A DNA stretch of 64,000 nucleotides, from the NCBI RefSeq assembly GCF_001552675.1, contig NZ_BCRQ01000002.1, positions 30,889 to 94,888 of the forward strand, read 5' to 3'. The DNA comes from Alicyclobacillus sendaiensis NBRC 100866 (lineage in GTDB: Bacteria; Bacillota; Bacilli; Alicyclobacillales; Alicyclobacillaceae). Positions 42,653 through 52,597 of the stretch are shown here, in pieces. The notes beneath the pieces are model-generated. The model was not told where the DNA came from and made no database searches. It saw only the letters and a list, made by a program, of their open reading frames with translations. The translations under genes were made by a program, and so were the position numbers. The stretch's first letter is position 1. Each line of letters begins with the position of its first letter.

Positions 42653-45004
42653 ATGGTACACCCAAGCGACACGTCCACGGGACTCATGGAGCGGACGAGT
42701 CAGGACGGGGCGCGCGCCGAACGCGCGAGCCGCGTGCCGGAGGAGTGGCGCCAACGCGTCGAGACGTTCACGGTGGAAAAGCGGGATGGCCGCGTTGAGC
42801 CGCTGTCTGTGGACAAAATCTTTGCATTTTTGAAGCGAGGCTGTGAAGCGGCTGAGGGGTGCGACCCGGAGCGGTTGGCGGCGGACGTGTGGCCGCAGCT
42901 CCGCGACGGAATGCGCACCGCAGAAATTGCGCGCGTCGCGATTCAAGCGGCTGTGGAAAAGACGAGCGTTGCCGAGCCTGGCTGGCAGTTTGTCGCGGCT
43001 CGCTTGTTGCTCCTCGACGCGTACAAACAGGCCTCGCGCAACCGAGGGTACCGTCACCTGGGCTACGGAGACTTTTACGCGCTGATCGAAGCGTTGGAGC
43101 GCATCGGGCGGTACGGCACGTACATACGTCAACACTACAGCCAAGACGAGATCGCCGAGTTGGCCGCCTATATCAAGCCGGAGCGAGACCACTTGTTCAA
43201 CTACGTGGGCCTGAAGCAGCTCTTGGATCGTTACGCGATTCGCAACTTGGACAACGGCATCATGGAGCTGCCCCAGGAGCTGTTCATGGGCGTGTCCATG
43301 CACCTGGCCATGAAGGAAAAGGAGAAAGTCGCGTGGGCGAAGCGGTTCTACGACATGCTGTCCACGCTCCAGGTCACGGTGGCCACGCCGACGCTGAGCA
43401 ACGCCCGCAAGCCGTTCCATCAGCTGAGCTCTTGTTTTATCGACATGCCCGAGGACGATCTCGTCAGCATCTACGCCACGGACGAATCCTTTGCACGCGT
43501 CTCGAAGTTTGGCGGCGGCATGGGGATCTACGTGGGGAAGATCCGGGCGCGCGGATCCGCCATCCGCAACCATCCGGGAGCGTCGGGCGGCGTGGTGCCT
43601 TGGATTCGCAACTTCAACAACACAGCCGTGAGCTGCAACCAACTCGGCATGCGGGCCGGGGCGGCCGCCATCTACCTCGATGTCTGGCACAAGGACATCC
43701 TGGACTTTCTGCAGCTGCGCACGAACAATGGCGACGAGCGCATGAAGGCGCACGACATTTTCCCGGGCGTGTGCATCCCAGATCTGTTTATGCGGCGAGT
43801 CGAAGAGCGCGGCATGTGGTACCTGTTCTGCCCGTACGAGGTTCGCAAGGTCATGGGCTTCTCGCTGGAAGATAGCTTTGGCGAGGAGTTTGAGCGGCGG
43901 TATCAGGCTTGCGTGGAACATCCCAATCTGCCGCGCGTCGAAATTCCGGCTATCGAAATCATGAAGCGGATCATGCAGTCCGCGTTCGAGACGGGAACGC
44001 CGTTCATCTTCTTCCGCGATACGGCCAACCGCCTGAACCCCAACAAGCACGCGGGCATGGTCTACTGCAGCAATTTGTGCACCGAGATCATTCAAAACAT
44101 GAGCCCGTCGCGCCGGATCGAAGAGACGGAAGAAGGCGGGATCATCACCACGAAGACGGAGGCCGGCGATTTCGTCGTCTGCAACCTGTCCTCGCTGAAC
44201 CTGGGTCGCTGTCGCGATCTCGACAGCATTCGCGAGATGGTGCGCCGGCAGATCCGCGCGATGGACAACGTGATCGACCTGAACCATTATCCGGTTCCCC
44301 AAGCCGCGGTCACCAATCGGAAGTACCGCGCGGTGGGCCTTGGGGTGAGCGGTTATCATCAGTATCTCGCGGAGAAGGGCATCGCGTGGGAATCGGAGGC
44401 CCACGTGAAGCACGCCGACGAGCTGTTTGAGTGGATCAACTTCTTTGCCATCGAGGCCTCGATGGAGCTGGCTCGCGAAAAGGGGCCGTACCCGTTGTTC
44501 GAGGGGTCGGACTGGCAGACGGGGAAGTATTTCGAGCTGCGCGGGTACCGGACGCGCCCGGGCGGCCCGGACTGGGATGGTCTGCGTCAGAAGGTGGCCG
44601 AGCACGGCGTGCGCAACGCGTACCTCGTGGCCATCGCGCCGACCAGCAGCACGAGCCTCATCGCGGGGAGCACGGCTGGTATCGACCCGGTGTACGCGCG
44701 CTTCTTCTTCGAGGAGAAGAAGAACGGTGTCGTCCCCCAGACCGCGCCCAACCTGAACGACAAGACGTTCTGGTACTACAAAGAGGCGCACACCATCGAT
44801 CAGCGCTGGAGCATCGAGGCTTGCGCGGCGCGGCAGCGTCACGTCGATCAAAGCCAGTCCTTCAATCTGTACATCACGCCTGGCATCAGCGCGCGGCAGT
44901 TCCTCGACCTGTATCTGCTCGCCTGGAAGCGGGGACTGAAGACGGTATACTACGTCCGCAGTAAGTCGGTCGAAGTCGAGGACTGTGTCGCATGTTCGTC
45001 TTGA
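42653..45004 (+). CDS. nrdA: Class I ribonucleotide reductase, alpha subunit
   Basis: 783 residues. An N-terminal ATP-cone domain (about 40-130, VEKRDGRVEPLSVDKI), then the barrel with the redox Cys in SSCFIDMPEDD, the active-site NLCTE motif in VYCSNLCTEII, the partner Cys in VCNLSSLNL, and the C-terminal shuttle CVAC near the end. It reduces ribonucleotides with the NrdB radical. Class I, so it does not need B12. The ATG 42653 follows GGGGAG by 9 bp; GTG 42647 in frame is an alternative. No nrdI or nrdH lies next to it, favouring NrdA/B over NrdE/F type. Confidence 0.93.
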   Translation: MVHPSDTSTGLMERTSQDGARAERASRVPEEWRQRVETFTVEKRDGRVEPLSVDKIFAFLKRGCEAAEGCDPERLAADVWPQLRDGMRTAEIARVAIQAAVEKTSVAEPGWQFVAARLLLLDAYKQASRNRGYRHLGYGDFYALIEALERIGRYGTYIRQHYSQDEIAELAAYIKPERDHLFNYVGLKQLLDRYAIRNLDNGIMELPQELFMGVSMHLAMKEKEKVAWAKRFYDMLSTLQVTVATPTLSNARKPFHQLSSCFIDMPEDDLVSIYATDESFARVSKFGGGMGIYVGKIRARGSAIRNHPGASGGVVPWIRNFNNTAVSCNQLGMRAGAAAIYLDVWHKDILDFLQLRTNNGDERMKAHDIFPGVCIPDLFMRRVEERGMWYLFCPYEVRKVMGFSLEDSFGEEFERRYQACVEHPNLPRVEIPAIEIMKRIMQSAFETGTPFIFFRDTANRLNPNKHAGMVYCSNLCTEIIQNMSPSRRIEETEEGGIITTKTEAGDFVVCNLSSLNLGRCRDLDSIREMVRRQIRAMDNVIDLNHYPVPQAAVTNRKYRAVGLGVSGYHQYLAEKGIAWESEAHVKHADELFEWINFFAIEASMELAREKGPYPLFEGSDWQTGKYFELRGYRTRPGGPDWDGLRQKVAEHGVRNAYLVAIAPTSSTSLIAGSTAGIDPVYARFFFEEKKNGVVPQTAPNLNDKTFWYYKEAHTIDQRWSIEACAARQRHVDQSQSFNLYITPGISARQFLDLYLLAWKRGLKTVYYVRSKSVEVEDCVACSS

Positions 45005-45064
45005 CGTCGGTGCCGGGCGTGCCCCGGCGCACACGGGGATGAGGAGCAATGGGAGGATGCGGCC

Positions 45065-46102
45065 ATGGAGCTAAAACGGACGAGGCTGTTTAACGCGGAG
45101 GGCGATCGCGACTGGGGCAAGCGCCGGATCATCGGCGGGAACACCACCAACGTGATCGAGCTGAACAACATCAAGTACGAGTGGGCCTATAAATTGTATC
45201 GCGCGATGATGAACAACTTTTGGATTCCGGAAGAAATTCCGCTCGCCGATGACGCTCGTCAATACGATATGCTGAACGAGGACGAACGAAGGAGCTACAA
45301 CAAGGTCCTGTCCTTCCTCATCTTCATGGACAGCTTGTTGACGCACAATCTGCCCAACATCAACGAGTACATCACGGCCCCCGAGGTCAACCTTTGCCTC
45401 ACGGTGCACGCGTTCCAGGAGGCCGTGCATTCGCAGTCGTACGGCTACGTGCTCGATTCCGTGGTCAATCCGGCCACGCGCGATCAGATTTACAACGAAT
45501 GGCGAAATGACGATCACCTGCTCCGGCGCAACCAGTTCATCACCGACCTGTTTGAAGAGTTCATCGAGCATCCGACGGATCGGAACTTGATGAAGACCAT
45601 CGTCGCCAACTACATCCTGGAGGGCGTGTACTTCTACGCGGGGTTCGGCTTCTTCTTCGTGCTCGGGCGCCAGGGCAAGATGCTTGGCACGGTTTCCGAG
45701 ATCAAGTTCATCCAGCGCGATGAACTGACGCATCTCGCCATCTTCCGCAATCTGTACCACGAGATCATCCGGGAAAATCCGGGCATCGTCACGCCCGACA
45801 TGGAAGAAGAGTTCGTCGAGATGATGCGCACGGCTGTGCAGCACGAAGTCGCCTGGGGACAGTACGTGACGCAGGGGAAGATCGTCGGGCTGACCGACGC
45901 GCTGATCGACGCGTATATCAAGTATCTCGCGAATCTCCGGCTTCAGTCGCTGAATCTTCCCATCCTGTATCCGGAGATCAAGGAACACCCCATGCCTTGG
46001 ATGGACAGCTTCGCGGCCATCAACTCGCACAAGACGGACTTCTTCGAACAGCGCGTGACGAACTACACGAAAGCGGGCAATCTCAACTGGGACGATCTGT
46101 GA
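45065..46102 (+). CDS. nrdB: Class I ribonucleotide reductase, beta subunit
   Basis: 345-residue ferritin-like radical subunit. Metal ligands can be placed in FLIFMDSLLTHN (Asp), HAFQEAVHSQSYGY (Glu and His), ILEGVYFYAGF (Glu) and RDELTHLAIF (Glu and His); the radical Tyr is probably in SYGYVLD (about residue 125). It forms the tyrosyl radical (or metal-radical) cofactor for NrdA. GGGAGGAT precedes the ATG. Located 61 bp downstream of nrdA and before a terminator, so both are made from the riboswitch-controlled transcript. Confidence 0.94.
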   Translation: MELKRTRLFNAEGDRDWGKRRIIGGNTTNVIELNNIKYEWAYKLYRAMMNNFWIPEEIPLADDARQYDMLNEDERRSYNKVLSFLIFMDSLLTHNLPNINEYITAPEVNLCLTVHAFQEAVHSQSYGYVLDSVVNPATRDQIYNEWRNDDHLLRRNQFITDLFEEFIEHPTDRNLMKTIVANYILEGVYFYAGFGFFFVLGRQGKMLGTVSEIKFIQRDELTHLAIFRNLYHEIIRENPGIVTPDMEEEFVEMMRTAVQHEVAWGQYVTQGKIVGLTDALIDAYIKYLANLRLQSLNLPILYPEIKEHPMPWMDSFAAINSHKTDFFEQRVTNYTKAGNLNWDDL

Positions 46103-46116
46103 GTTCTCTTCGCAGG

Positions 46117-46140
46117 GCCGCCTGAAGGCGGCTTTTTTTT
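46117..46140 (+). terminator. Intrinsic terminator after nrdB
   Basis: GCCGCC (46117-46122), TGAA loop, GGCGGC (46127-46132), then eight T residues. Confidence 0.92.
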
Positions 46141-46216
46141 CATTCGCATGACTGTGACGATTCCGGGAAACCATTGGTGGAGACGCTTAGGCTCTTTCTC
46201 CAGCGCCTCGCCGCAA

Positions 46217-46244
46217 TTGCTTTTTTACGGCACGAGATTACAAT
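46217..46244 (+). promoter_or_regulatory. Probable promoter of KimA-like gene
   Basis: TTGCTT (46217-46222), 16 bp, TACAAT (46239-46244). The leader of about 70 nt is too short for a c-di-AMP (ydaO-type) riboswitch, which often controls this transporter in Bacillus. Nothing else is recognisable in 46140-46322. Confidence 0.5.
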
Positions 46245-46322
46245 AAATCACGTCTGACGACATCCGTGTGGCCCGATGGATGGCGATGAAATTCGTCGAG
46301 AAATGAGGAGCGCTTCCGTATC

Positions 46323-48233
46323 ATGCGTGGACATGACTGGTCGTGGCTGCATCCCGTCATCATCTGTGTCATTATCGCTGCCGTCGCCTACGCCATGTTT
46401 AACTTCGGCAGCGTGAAACGGCTCGTGGTCGGCAAGCCGATGCGGACGCGCGATCTCCGCGAATCTCGCAACCTGCTCGTCTGGTGGATGGCGCTGCCCG
46501 TGCTCTCTGCCGACCTGTATTCGTCGGTCGCGTACGGTCCGGAAGCCGGCATGACCGAACTCACCGGCCTCGGGGAAAACGCGAAGTGGCTCATTCTTCC
46601 CATCACGGCCATGACGGTTCTGTTGCTGATCATTCTCATCACGTCCTACATCATGGGCGTGATCGCCTATCCCAACGGCGGCGGGGCGTACGCCATCAGC
46701 AAAGACAATTTTCAGCGCGCGTGGGTGCCCTTGCTCGCGGCAAGCGCCTTGCTGGTCGACTATGTGTTGACCGTCGCGGTGTCCGTCGCCTCCGGCGTTC
46801 AGAACCTGGCATCGTCCTATCCCGTGTTGCAAGGGCACGAGACGTCGCTCTCGCTGCTGTGCGTGCTCATCATCCTGCTCGTCAATCTGCGCGGGATTTC
46901 GGAGTCGTCGAAGGTGTTCGCCTATCCGACGTACGTGTTCATGGCGTGCATGTTGCTCATGATTGGCGTCGGTTTCTGGGACGAACTCCATCACGGTTTC
47001 GTGCAGCCGCGTACGCCGCCCTTCGGCGTGGTGCCGCAGGGATTGACCCTCATGCTGCTCCTGAAGGCGTTCAGCTCGGCGTGCTCGGCGCTCACCGGCG
47101 TCGAAACCATTTCGAACGCCGTGCCCATCTTCCGCGAGGGCAAGAACGGCGCCATCAAGGCGTATATCGCCCTGGGACTCATCACGGGCGTGACGCTGCT
47201 CGGCTTTGCGTATCACATGTACGTGAGGGGCATCGGCGTCAATCCAAACGACACGATGTTGTCCCAGTTGGCGGAAGGCTATTTCGGTCACGGGTTCCTG
47301 TACCAGTTCATCATGTGGAGCACGCTCGTGGTGCTCATCCTGGCCGCCAACTCGACCTTCACCGGGTTTCCGCAGGTGGCCGCCCTGCTGGCGACGGACG
47401 GTTACCTGCCCAGGGCGCTTCGGCTGCGCGGCGACCGGCTTGGCTACTCGAACGGCATGATTGTGCTCGCCGCCTTGGCGTCGCTGCTGATTGAGGTCTT
47501 TCACGCGCAGACGAACAACCTGATTCCGCTGTACGCCATCGGCGTGTTCGTGGCGTTCACCGTGGCCCAGCTCGGGCTCATCAAACGGTGGGCGCGGGTG
47601 AAGGGGCGCCTGTGGCGCCTGAAGGCCGGCGTCAACGCGTTCGGCGCGTTCATCACGGCGCTCGTGTCGGTGATCTTCGCGGTCACGAAGTTCACGAGCG
47701 GCGCATGGATCGTCCTGGTCGTTATCCCGCTGATGATGTATCTGGCCATGAAGGTGCACCGGCATTATCAGGATGTGGCGGACGAGCTGCGCATCGATCT
47801 CAAGGTGGACCGTCCGCAGCAACATCGCATCGTCTCCGTGGTGCTCGTCTCGGGCGTTCACCGCGTGGTGCTCGACACCATTTCGTTTGCCATGAGCACC
47901 ACGCCGAACGTGCTGGCGCTGTACATCGGCTTCGACGACGAATCCATCGAAAAGATGGAGCAAAAGTGGGAAGCGTGGGGAAATCCGTGCCGGCTGGTGA
48001 CGGTGAAGAGCGAGTACCGCTCGCTGTTGCAGCCTTTGTCCAAGTTCATCCGGCGCCTCGAGACGTATGAAGGCGGCAAGCCGGACCACATTCAGCTCTT
48101 CATCGCGCAATTCGTGCCGAAAAAATGGTGGCACAATCTGCTGCACAACCAGACGTCCCTGCTCATTCGCGCGTGGATGCTGCGCCACAAGGATGTGGTT
48201 GTGACGACCGTGCCGTACCACCTGAAGAAGTGA
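46323..48233 (+). CDS. KimA-like APC-family potassium transporter
   Basis: 636 residues: an APC-superfamily membrane domain with about 12 helices (to about residue 480) and a C-terminal cytosolic domain (about 490-636, starting HRIVSVVLVSGVHRVVLDTISFA). This layout and the SSVAYGPEAGMTELTGLG opening match KimA (YdaO), the high-affinity K+/H+ symporter of Bacillus that c-di-AMP inhibits. A generic amino acid permease is the alternative, but the large C-terminal domain is unusual for those. Start is ATG 46323, with GAGGAG about 12 bp upstream. Confidence 0.8.
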   Translation: MRGHDWSWLHPVIICVIIAAVAYAMFNFGSVKRLVVGKPMRTRDLRESRNLLVWWMALPVLSADLYSSVAYGPEAGMTELTGLGENAKWLILPITAMTVLLLIILITSYIMGVIAYPNGGGAYAISKDNFQRAWVPLLAASALLVDYVLTVAVSVASGVQNLASSYPVLQGHETSLSLLCVLIILLVNLRGISESSKVFAYPTYVFMACMLLMIGVGFWDELHHGFVQPRTPPFGVVPQGLTLMLLLKAFSSACSALTGVETISNAVPIFREGKNGAIKAYIALGLITGVTLLGFAYHMYVRGIGVNPNDTMLSQLAEGYFGHGFLYQFIMWSTLVVLILAANSTFTGFPQVAALLATDGYLPRALRLRGDRLGYSNGMIVLAALASLLIEVFHAQTNNLIPLYAIGVFVAFTVAQLGLIKRWARVKGRLWRLKAGVNAFGAFITALVSVIFAVTKFTSGAWIVLVVIPLMMYLAMKVHRHYQDVADELRIDLKVDRPQQHRIVSVVLVSGVHRVVLDTISFAMSTTPNVLALYIGFDDESIEKMEQKWEAWGNPCRLVTVKSEYRSLLQPLSKFIRRLETYEGGKPDHIQLFIAQFVPKKWWHNLLHNQTSLLIRAWMLRHKDVVVTTVPYHLKK

Positions 48234-48300
48234 CACCGAGGGCCGCGCCCCTGGGGGGACTGCGGCCCGCCTTGCCGGGCGAGGGAAGAGGGGATTGCAC

Positions 48301-50448
48301 TTGATTCGCAGGCGGACGTGGCGATCGCTGCACAGCGTGATCGAACGAGACCGCACGTCTCTCCGCGTGCTCCCGGGCCTGCGCAACGGTGTGGGAATCC
48401 TCGTTCCGCTCGTGTGGGGCCTGCAGTCGGGCCACCTCCTGTCGGGCATCGGCGTCGCGGTGGGTGCGCTCGTCGCCGGGTTTGCGGGCAACGCAGGGAC
48501 GGCGCGGCGCAGGCTGCGCACAATGCTCTTCGCCACGGCGTGGATGAGCGTCACCACGTTCGTGGGCGCTTTGGCGGGACACCGCGCGTGGCTCATCGTC
48601 GCCGTGGCTGCGCTCGGCGCATGGCTGGCCGGGATGATGCTCGCCATCAGCCAACCGAGCGGGCAGGTGGGACTCCTCGCCACCAACGCGCTCATCCTCA
48701 TCTCCACGAGCCCGGAGCCCTTGCCCGGCGCACTCTACCGCGCGTGCCTGGTCGCGTGCGGCGGCTTGTTGCAGATGGCCCTCATGTTGGCGGTCGATCT
48801 CGTCCGCCCTCAGAGCGCCGAGGCTCAGTCCGTCTCGAACGTGTATCGGAAGCTCGGCGCGTACGCCGCATCCCCTTCTCGGCAAACCGACCTCGATCTG
48901 GCTGCGTCGCTCGTCGAAGCAAGCGATTTCCTTCGCGATTCGCACATGCCGAAACGTCATCGCTTGCGCCTCGTTCGACTCCTTGATGGCGCGGAACAGG
49001 TCCGCATGTATGTCGTGGCGCTCGCCGAGATCGCGCGCGACAGGTCGTATGCGCAGGAACTCGGGGACGCGGCCTTCGCACGCGACATCCTGAGGCAGTG
49101 CGCCCCCATCTTCTCGGCGCTCGGCGAGCACGTGTGGCTCATCGCGCAGGGAGACAAGCGGGCCCAGCCGCTCATGTACATCCTGGAGCGCGCGTCGTTC
49201 GAGCTGTCCGCTATCGCGCAATCGGCGCAGGGGGTGAGCCGGAAGGAAGATACAGCGGCGCACATCGAGGCCGTGGCGCGCTCGCTCATGGCCCTCCGGG
49301 ACGATCTCGTCCAGTCCGACGCGCGCACCTCCCTGCCTGAGGGCCTCCCATCGCCAGCTTCGAAGATCAAGCAGGCGTGGCAAGCCCTGAAAAGCCATTT
49401 GACGTGGGACTCAGCCATCTTCCGCCATGCGGCACGAGTTGCCGTGGCCGTCGGCGTCGGCGAGGCGCTGGCGGTCGCGTCGCCCTGGCCGCACGCGTAC
49501 TGGGTACCTCTCACGGCGAACATCATTCTTCGTCCGGACTTCACGAGCACGTTCACGCGCGGCATCGCCCGCGTGCTAGGCACTATGGCGGGACTCGTCC
49601 TCGCGACCGCGCTCCTCGCAGCCGTGCCGGATCGCACGGGGATCTTTGCGAGCGCATGCATCGTCGTGTTCGGGTCGCTCATGTACATGTGGGTGACCTA
49701 CAATTACACGCTGTTCAGCTGTGCGCTCACCGCGCTCACGGTGGTGTTGCTGTCCGTGTTTGAGCGGCAAGCGGCGATTCCCACCATGGCGGATCGCATG
49801 CTGGCGACTCTCGTAGGCAGCGCGCTCGCCATTGCCATCTACCTGATGTGGCCGACCTGGCAACATCAGCAAGTCAACCGCGCGCTCGCGCAGGCCGTGG
49901 AGCGAGAGCGGGACTATTTTCGCGGGGTCCTGGGCGTCTTCGCGGAAGGTGGTAAAGGCTCACCGCGCAGACTGGCGCGAGAGCGCCAGGCGGTGCGCGT
50001 GTCGCGGACCAATGCAGCCGCGGCCGTTCGCCAGGTGCTCGCAGAACCGGTGGCGCCGCCGATGAGCGCGCACACGATGGTGGCCATCTTGCTCGGCATG
50101 CACCGTTTTTCGGACACGCTCTTGTCCCTCGAGGCGTACACCTGGGAAGGCCGGGCGGCGCGCCCGTTGACACAAGGGGAACAGGCGATTGCCGCGTGGA
50201 TCGATCGCGCCCTGTCCTCGCTGGCCGAAGAGCTGCGAGGTGGGGCGGGCGAGCTCGCCATCGACCCGTCGGGTAAACTGTGGTGCGAGCGGAGCGTCCT
50301 CGTCCACGTCGAGGCGATGGAGATGAACTGGCGCGAGCTGGACGTGATTGCCCGGGCGGTGGTTCGCCTCTACCACGTGATTCAGACGCTGGCGCGCGTG
50401 ACCCACGAGATGGCCGCGGATGCGCCTCAAGCCGCGTCACCGGAGTGA
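48301..50448 (+). CDS. FUSC-family membrane protein
   Basis: 715 residues: an N-terminal membrane block (about 25-150), a long soluble helical region (about 170-370), a second membrane block (about 375-520) and a C-terminal soluble helical region. This doubled arrangement and the central HAYWVPLTANIILRPDFTSTFTRGIARVLGTMAG motif fit the FUSC/YccS family (aromatic-acid-exporter-like or YhfK-like proteins). Start TTG 48301 follows AGAGGGGA by about 6 bp; a TTG two codons earlier is less well placed. Lies 67 bp after the KimA-like gene and could be co-transcribed. Substrate unknown. Confidence 0.75.
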   Translation: MIRRRTWRSLHSVIERDRTSLRVLPGLRNGVGILVPLVWGLQSGHLLSGIGVAVGALVAGFAGNAGTARRRLRTMLFATAWMSVTTFVGALAGHRAWLIVAVAALGAWLAGMMLAISQPSGQVGLLATNALILISTSPEPLPGALYRACLVACGGLLQMALMLAVDLVRPQSAEAQSVSNVYRKLGAYAASPSRQTDLDLAASLVEASDFLRDSHMPKRHRLRLVRLLDGAEQVRMYVVALAEIARDRSYAQELGDAAFARDILRQCAPIFSALGEHVWLIAQGDKRAQPLMYILERASFELSAIAQSAQGVSRKEDTAAHIEAVARSLMALRDDLVQSDARTSLPEGLPSPASKIKQAWQALKSHLTWDSAIFRHAARVAVAVGVGEALAVASPWPHAYWVPLTANIILRPDFTSTFTRGIARVLGTMAGLVLATALLAAVPDRTGIFASACIVVFGSLMYMWVTYNYTLFSCALTALTVVLLSVFERQAAIPTMADRMLATLVGSALAIAIYLMWPTWQHQQVNRALAQAVERERDYFRGVLGVFAEGGKGSPRRLARERQAVRVSRTNAAAAVRQVLAEPVAPPMSAHTMVAILLGMHRFSDTLLSLEAYTWEGRAARPLTQGEQAIAAWIDRALSSLAEELRGGAGELAIDPSGKLWCERSVLVHVEAMEMNWRELDVIARAVVRLYHVIQTLARVTHEMAADAPQAASPE

Positions 50449-50488
50449 CGCGGTCGCTCGGAACGCTTGGATTCGGTACAATAGGCGC

Positions 50489-50529
50489 AAGAGACGCGCT
50501 CGGGTGTTGAACGGAGGCGCGCTCTCTTT
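50489..50529 (+). repeat. Leader hairpin upstream of phosphodiester glycosidase gene
   Basis: AAGAGACGCGC (50489-50499) pairs with GCGCGCTCTCTT (50517-50528) with one bulged C, just after a TACAAT -10-like element (50477-50482) and before the gene start. Terminator-like T-run is weak. Confidence 0.4.
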
Positions 50530-50570
50530 CGTCTATATGCCGGAATTCAGGATTGCTGGGAGGGACAGCG

Positions 50571-51587
50571 TTGGATCGGAGACCTCAACGGACCAGCCGC
50601 GGGCGCGAATCGGGGCGAAAGGAAAAGCCCAGGCGGCGCCGCAGGTGGTTGGGTGTGTTGGTGGCCACCGCGCTGTACGCGTTTGTTTCGTCGTCGCTCT
50701 TGGTCTTTCACGGGCCCTTTCCTGCGCTACGCACGTACGTCATCGACACCCTGGACGAGACGCGGCACGGGTATCTGCTGCGCCCGCTGTCGCTTTACAC
50801 GCTGCCCGAATCGGTCATTTCCAATCACGCCCTGAGCGGCAGCCTTGTGTCGGACACGCTGCCTATCTCGGACATCGTGAGCCGCGACTTCAACAACGCG
50901 GACAACTCCATTCATCTGTACACCTATCACGGCAACACGTTTACGGCGTACATCCTCGTCGTGGACAACCCGAAGCGCGTGCGCGTCGCGGTGACGAAAT
51001 ACATCGGCGAGCGCGGCGAGACAGTGCCGCAGCTCGTGCAGGACGCAGGCGCCGTTGCCGGCATCAACGGCGGAGCGTTTGCCGACAACAATCAGCAGGG
51101 CACCGGCGCGGTTCCGCTTGGCATCACGATCGTGAACGGGCGAGTGGTGACCGGCGCGGGAAGTTCTACGAAATATCCTGAGATTGGGTTCACGAGCGGC
51201 GGCCAGATGATCGCCGGCGATTACTCGCTCGCCGACCTCGAGAAGCTTCACGTGACGCAGGCCCTGAGCTTCGGCCCCGTGCTTGTGTTGAACGGCCAGC
51301 CGGTGCAGGTGCCGGATCAGGGGCTCAACCCGCGCACGGCCATCGGTCAGACGGCGGACGGGAAGGTCATTATGGTCGTGACGGACGGGCGAGGGCAGTT
51401 CGGCCATCTTGGCGCTTCCATGGCGGACATCACGGCCATCATGCTCCAATACCACGCCGTCATCGCCGCGGATTTGGACGGTGGTTCGTCCACGACCATG
51501 GTGTACAACGGCCGGATGGTCAACACGCCGGTTGATCTCACCGGAGCGCGGAGCGTGGCGACCGCGTTCGTCGTCACGCCGAACTGA
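50571..51587 (+). CDS. Phosphodiester glycosidase family protein (NAGPA-like), membrane-anchored
   Basis: 338 residues. A strongly basic N-terminus (residues 1-30) precedes one membrane helix (about 32-48), placing the rest outside the cell. The catalytic domain starts near IHLYTYHGNTFTAYILVVDNPKRV and carries GINGGAFAD, GITIVNGRVV, PRTAIGQTADGKVIMVVTDGR and AADLDGGSSTTMVYNG, the signature of the NAGPA/DUF2233 family (exopolysaccharide or phosphodiester glycosidase). TTG 50571 is chosen because GGGAGGG lies 6 bp upstream. The next gene is 20 bp downstream. Confidence 0.85.
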   Translation: MDRRPQRTSRGRESGRKEKPRRRRRWLGVLVATALYAFVSSSLLVFHGPFPALRTYVIDTLDETRHGYLLRPLSLYTLPESVISNHALSGSLVSDTLPISDIVSRDFNNADNSIHLYTYHGNTFTAYILVVDNPKRVRVAVTKYIGERGETVPQLVQDAGAVAGINGGAFADNNQQGTGAVPLGITIVNGRVVTGAGSSTKYPEIGFTSGGQMIAGDYSLADLEKLHVTQALSFGPVLVLNGQPVQVPDQGLNPRTAIGQTADGKVIMVVTDGRGQFGHLGASMADITAIMLQYHAVIAADLDGGSSTTMVYNGRMVNTPVDLTGARSVATAFVVTPN

Positions 51588-51607
51588 GGTCGAGGGGAGG
51601 CAAGAGG

Positions 51608-52597
51608 ATGATTCAAACGGAACAACAACCCAGAGGCAGGCGAGTGGGGCGCCGTTTTCTCGCGCTCGCAGCGCTGTGCACGGCGTGTGAAGTTCTGTTT
51701 TTCGACCATCTCAACCATCTCCTCGTCTCCCAGCAGGCCGCCTCTCAACGCGAGATCCAGGCCGCGTTGCATCGCAGAGCACAGCTCGAGCTTGTGCAAC
51801 TGAAACGCGAATACCAGGGCGTGACCGTGTCGCCAAACGGCGAATACGCGACCTATGTCACGTCTGACGCAAGTGGATGGGACACCGTACATGTGGTGGA
51901 ACTCGATACGGGGACGCAGGTGAGCCAAGCGACCGATCTGTACCCGGTGCAGTACGTGGACTGGCTTGGCAACACCGAGGTGTTCGTCGGGGAGGAGAGG
52001 TCCCCGGGCAATCTGGAGCTGAACACGTTTTACGTGTCGAACGGGCTTCAGGCGGACGAAACGGCCGCGAGTGTGCCCGTGTTCTCCAATCTGTCTCCAG
52101 ATGCCAGGATTGTGAAGGTGACGTACAGCACGGCGACCAACGACATCTTCGTGCTCATCGATGCAGGTGGATCGACCGAGGTCTATCATGTGGGCACGAT
52201 GGAGACCATTCAGCCGGTCACTGTTCCGCCCGGGTATATCAAGAACATCGCGATGACCGAAACCGGAGACAACCTGTACCTGGAAATCAATCAGGGCGGC
52301 CAGTGGAACGTCGTTCGCCTCTACCAGACCCCACAGACCAGCAGCTACACGCCGGAATTTGAAATGGATTGGCAGCTGGTGAAATCGAACGCGGCACTGC
52401 TTGCCGTGATCGGCAACACGCTCTACTACGGAACGGTCAACGCAAACGGCCTTGTGACCGCCGTGTACCGACAGACCTCCGGCGGCGACGAACTGGTGCG
52501 GCAGCTCGTGCAACCGGCGCTCGCCAGTGAGATCGCCATCTCGTCGTCCGGCTCCATTGCGCTCAATCCGCCGGCCATGACGAATGTCGAGGTGTGA
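51608..52597 (+). CDS. Membrane-anchored beta-propeller-like protein of unknown function
   Basis: 329 residues. A basic N-terminus and one membrane helix (about 16-32) lead to an exported domain of repeated ~40-50-residue beta-blade-like units, for example VSPNGEYATYVTSDASGWDTVHVVELDTG and LSPDARIVKVTYSTATNDIFVLID, similar to TolB/DPP-IV N-terminal propellers. No catalytic Ser-Asp-His triad follows, so it is not a peptidase by itself. It lies 20 bp after the phosphodiester glycosidase gene; the pair may act together at the cell surface. I recognise no named family. Confidence 0.6.
   Translation: MIQTEQQPRGRRVGRRFLALAALCTACEVLFFDHLNHLLVSQQAASQREIQAALHRRAQLELVQLKREYQGVTVSPNGEYATYVTSDASGWDTVHVVELDTGTQVSQATDLYPVQYVDWLGNTEVFVGEERSPGNLELNTFYVSNGLQADETAASVPVFSNLSPDARIVKVTYSTATNDIFVLIDAGGSTEVYHVGTMETIQPVTVPPGYIKNIAMTETGDNLYLEINQGGQWNVVRLYQTPQTSSYTPEFEMDWQLVKSNAALLAVIGNTLYYGTVNANGLVTAVYRQTSGGDELVRQLVQPALASEIAISSSGSIALNPPAMTNVEV

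Noticed and set aside
42647..45004. Reading the RNR as a class II (B12-dependent) enzyme because of the riboswitch
   Set aside because: The alpha subunit is followed by an NrdB-type radical subunit and has an ATP cone and C-terminal CVAC, so it is class I; the riboswitch represses it.
46140..46322. c-di-AMP (ydaO) riboswitch upstream of the KimA-like gene
   Set aside because: No recognisable core and only about 70 nt between the likely transcription start and the ATG.
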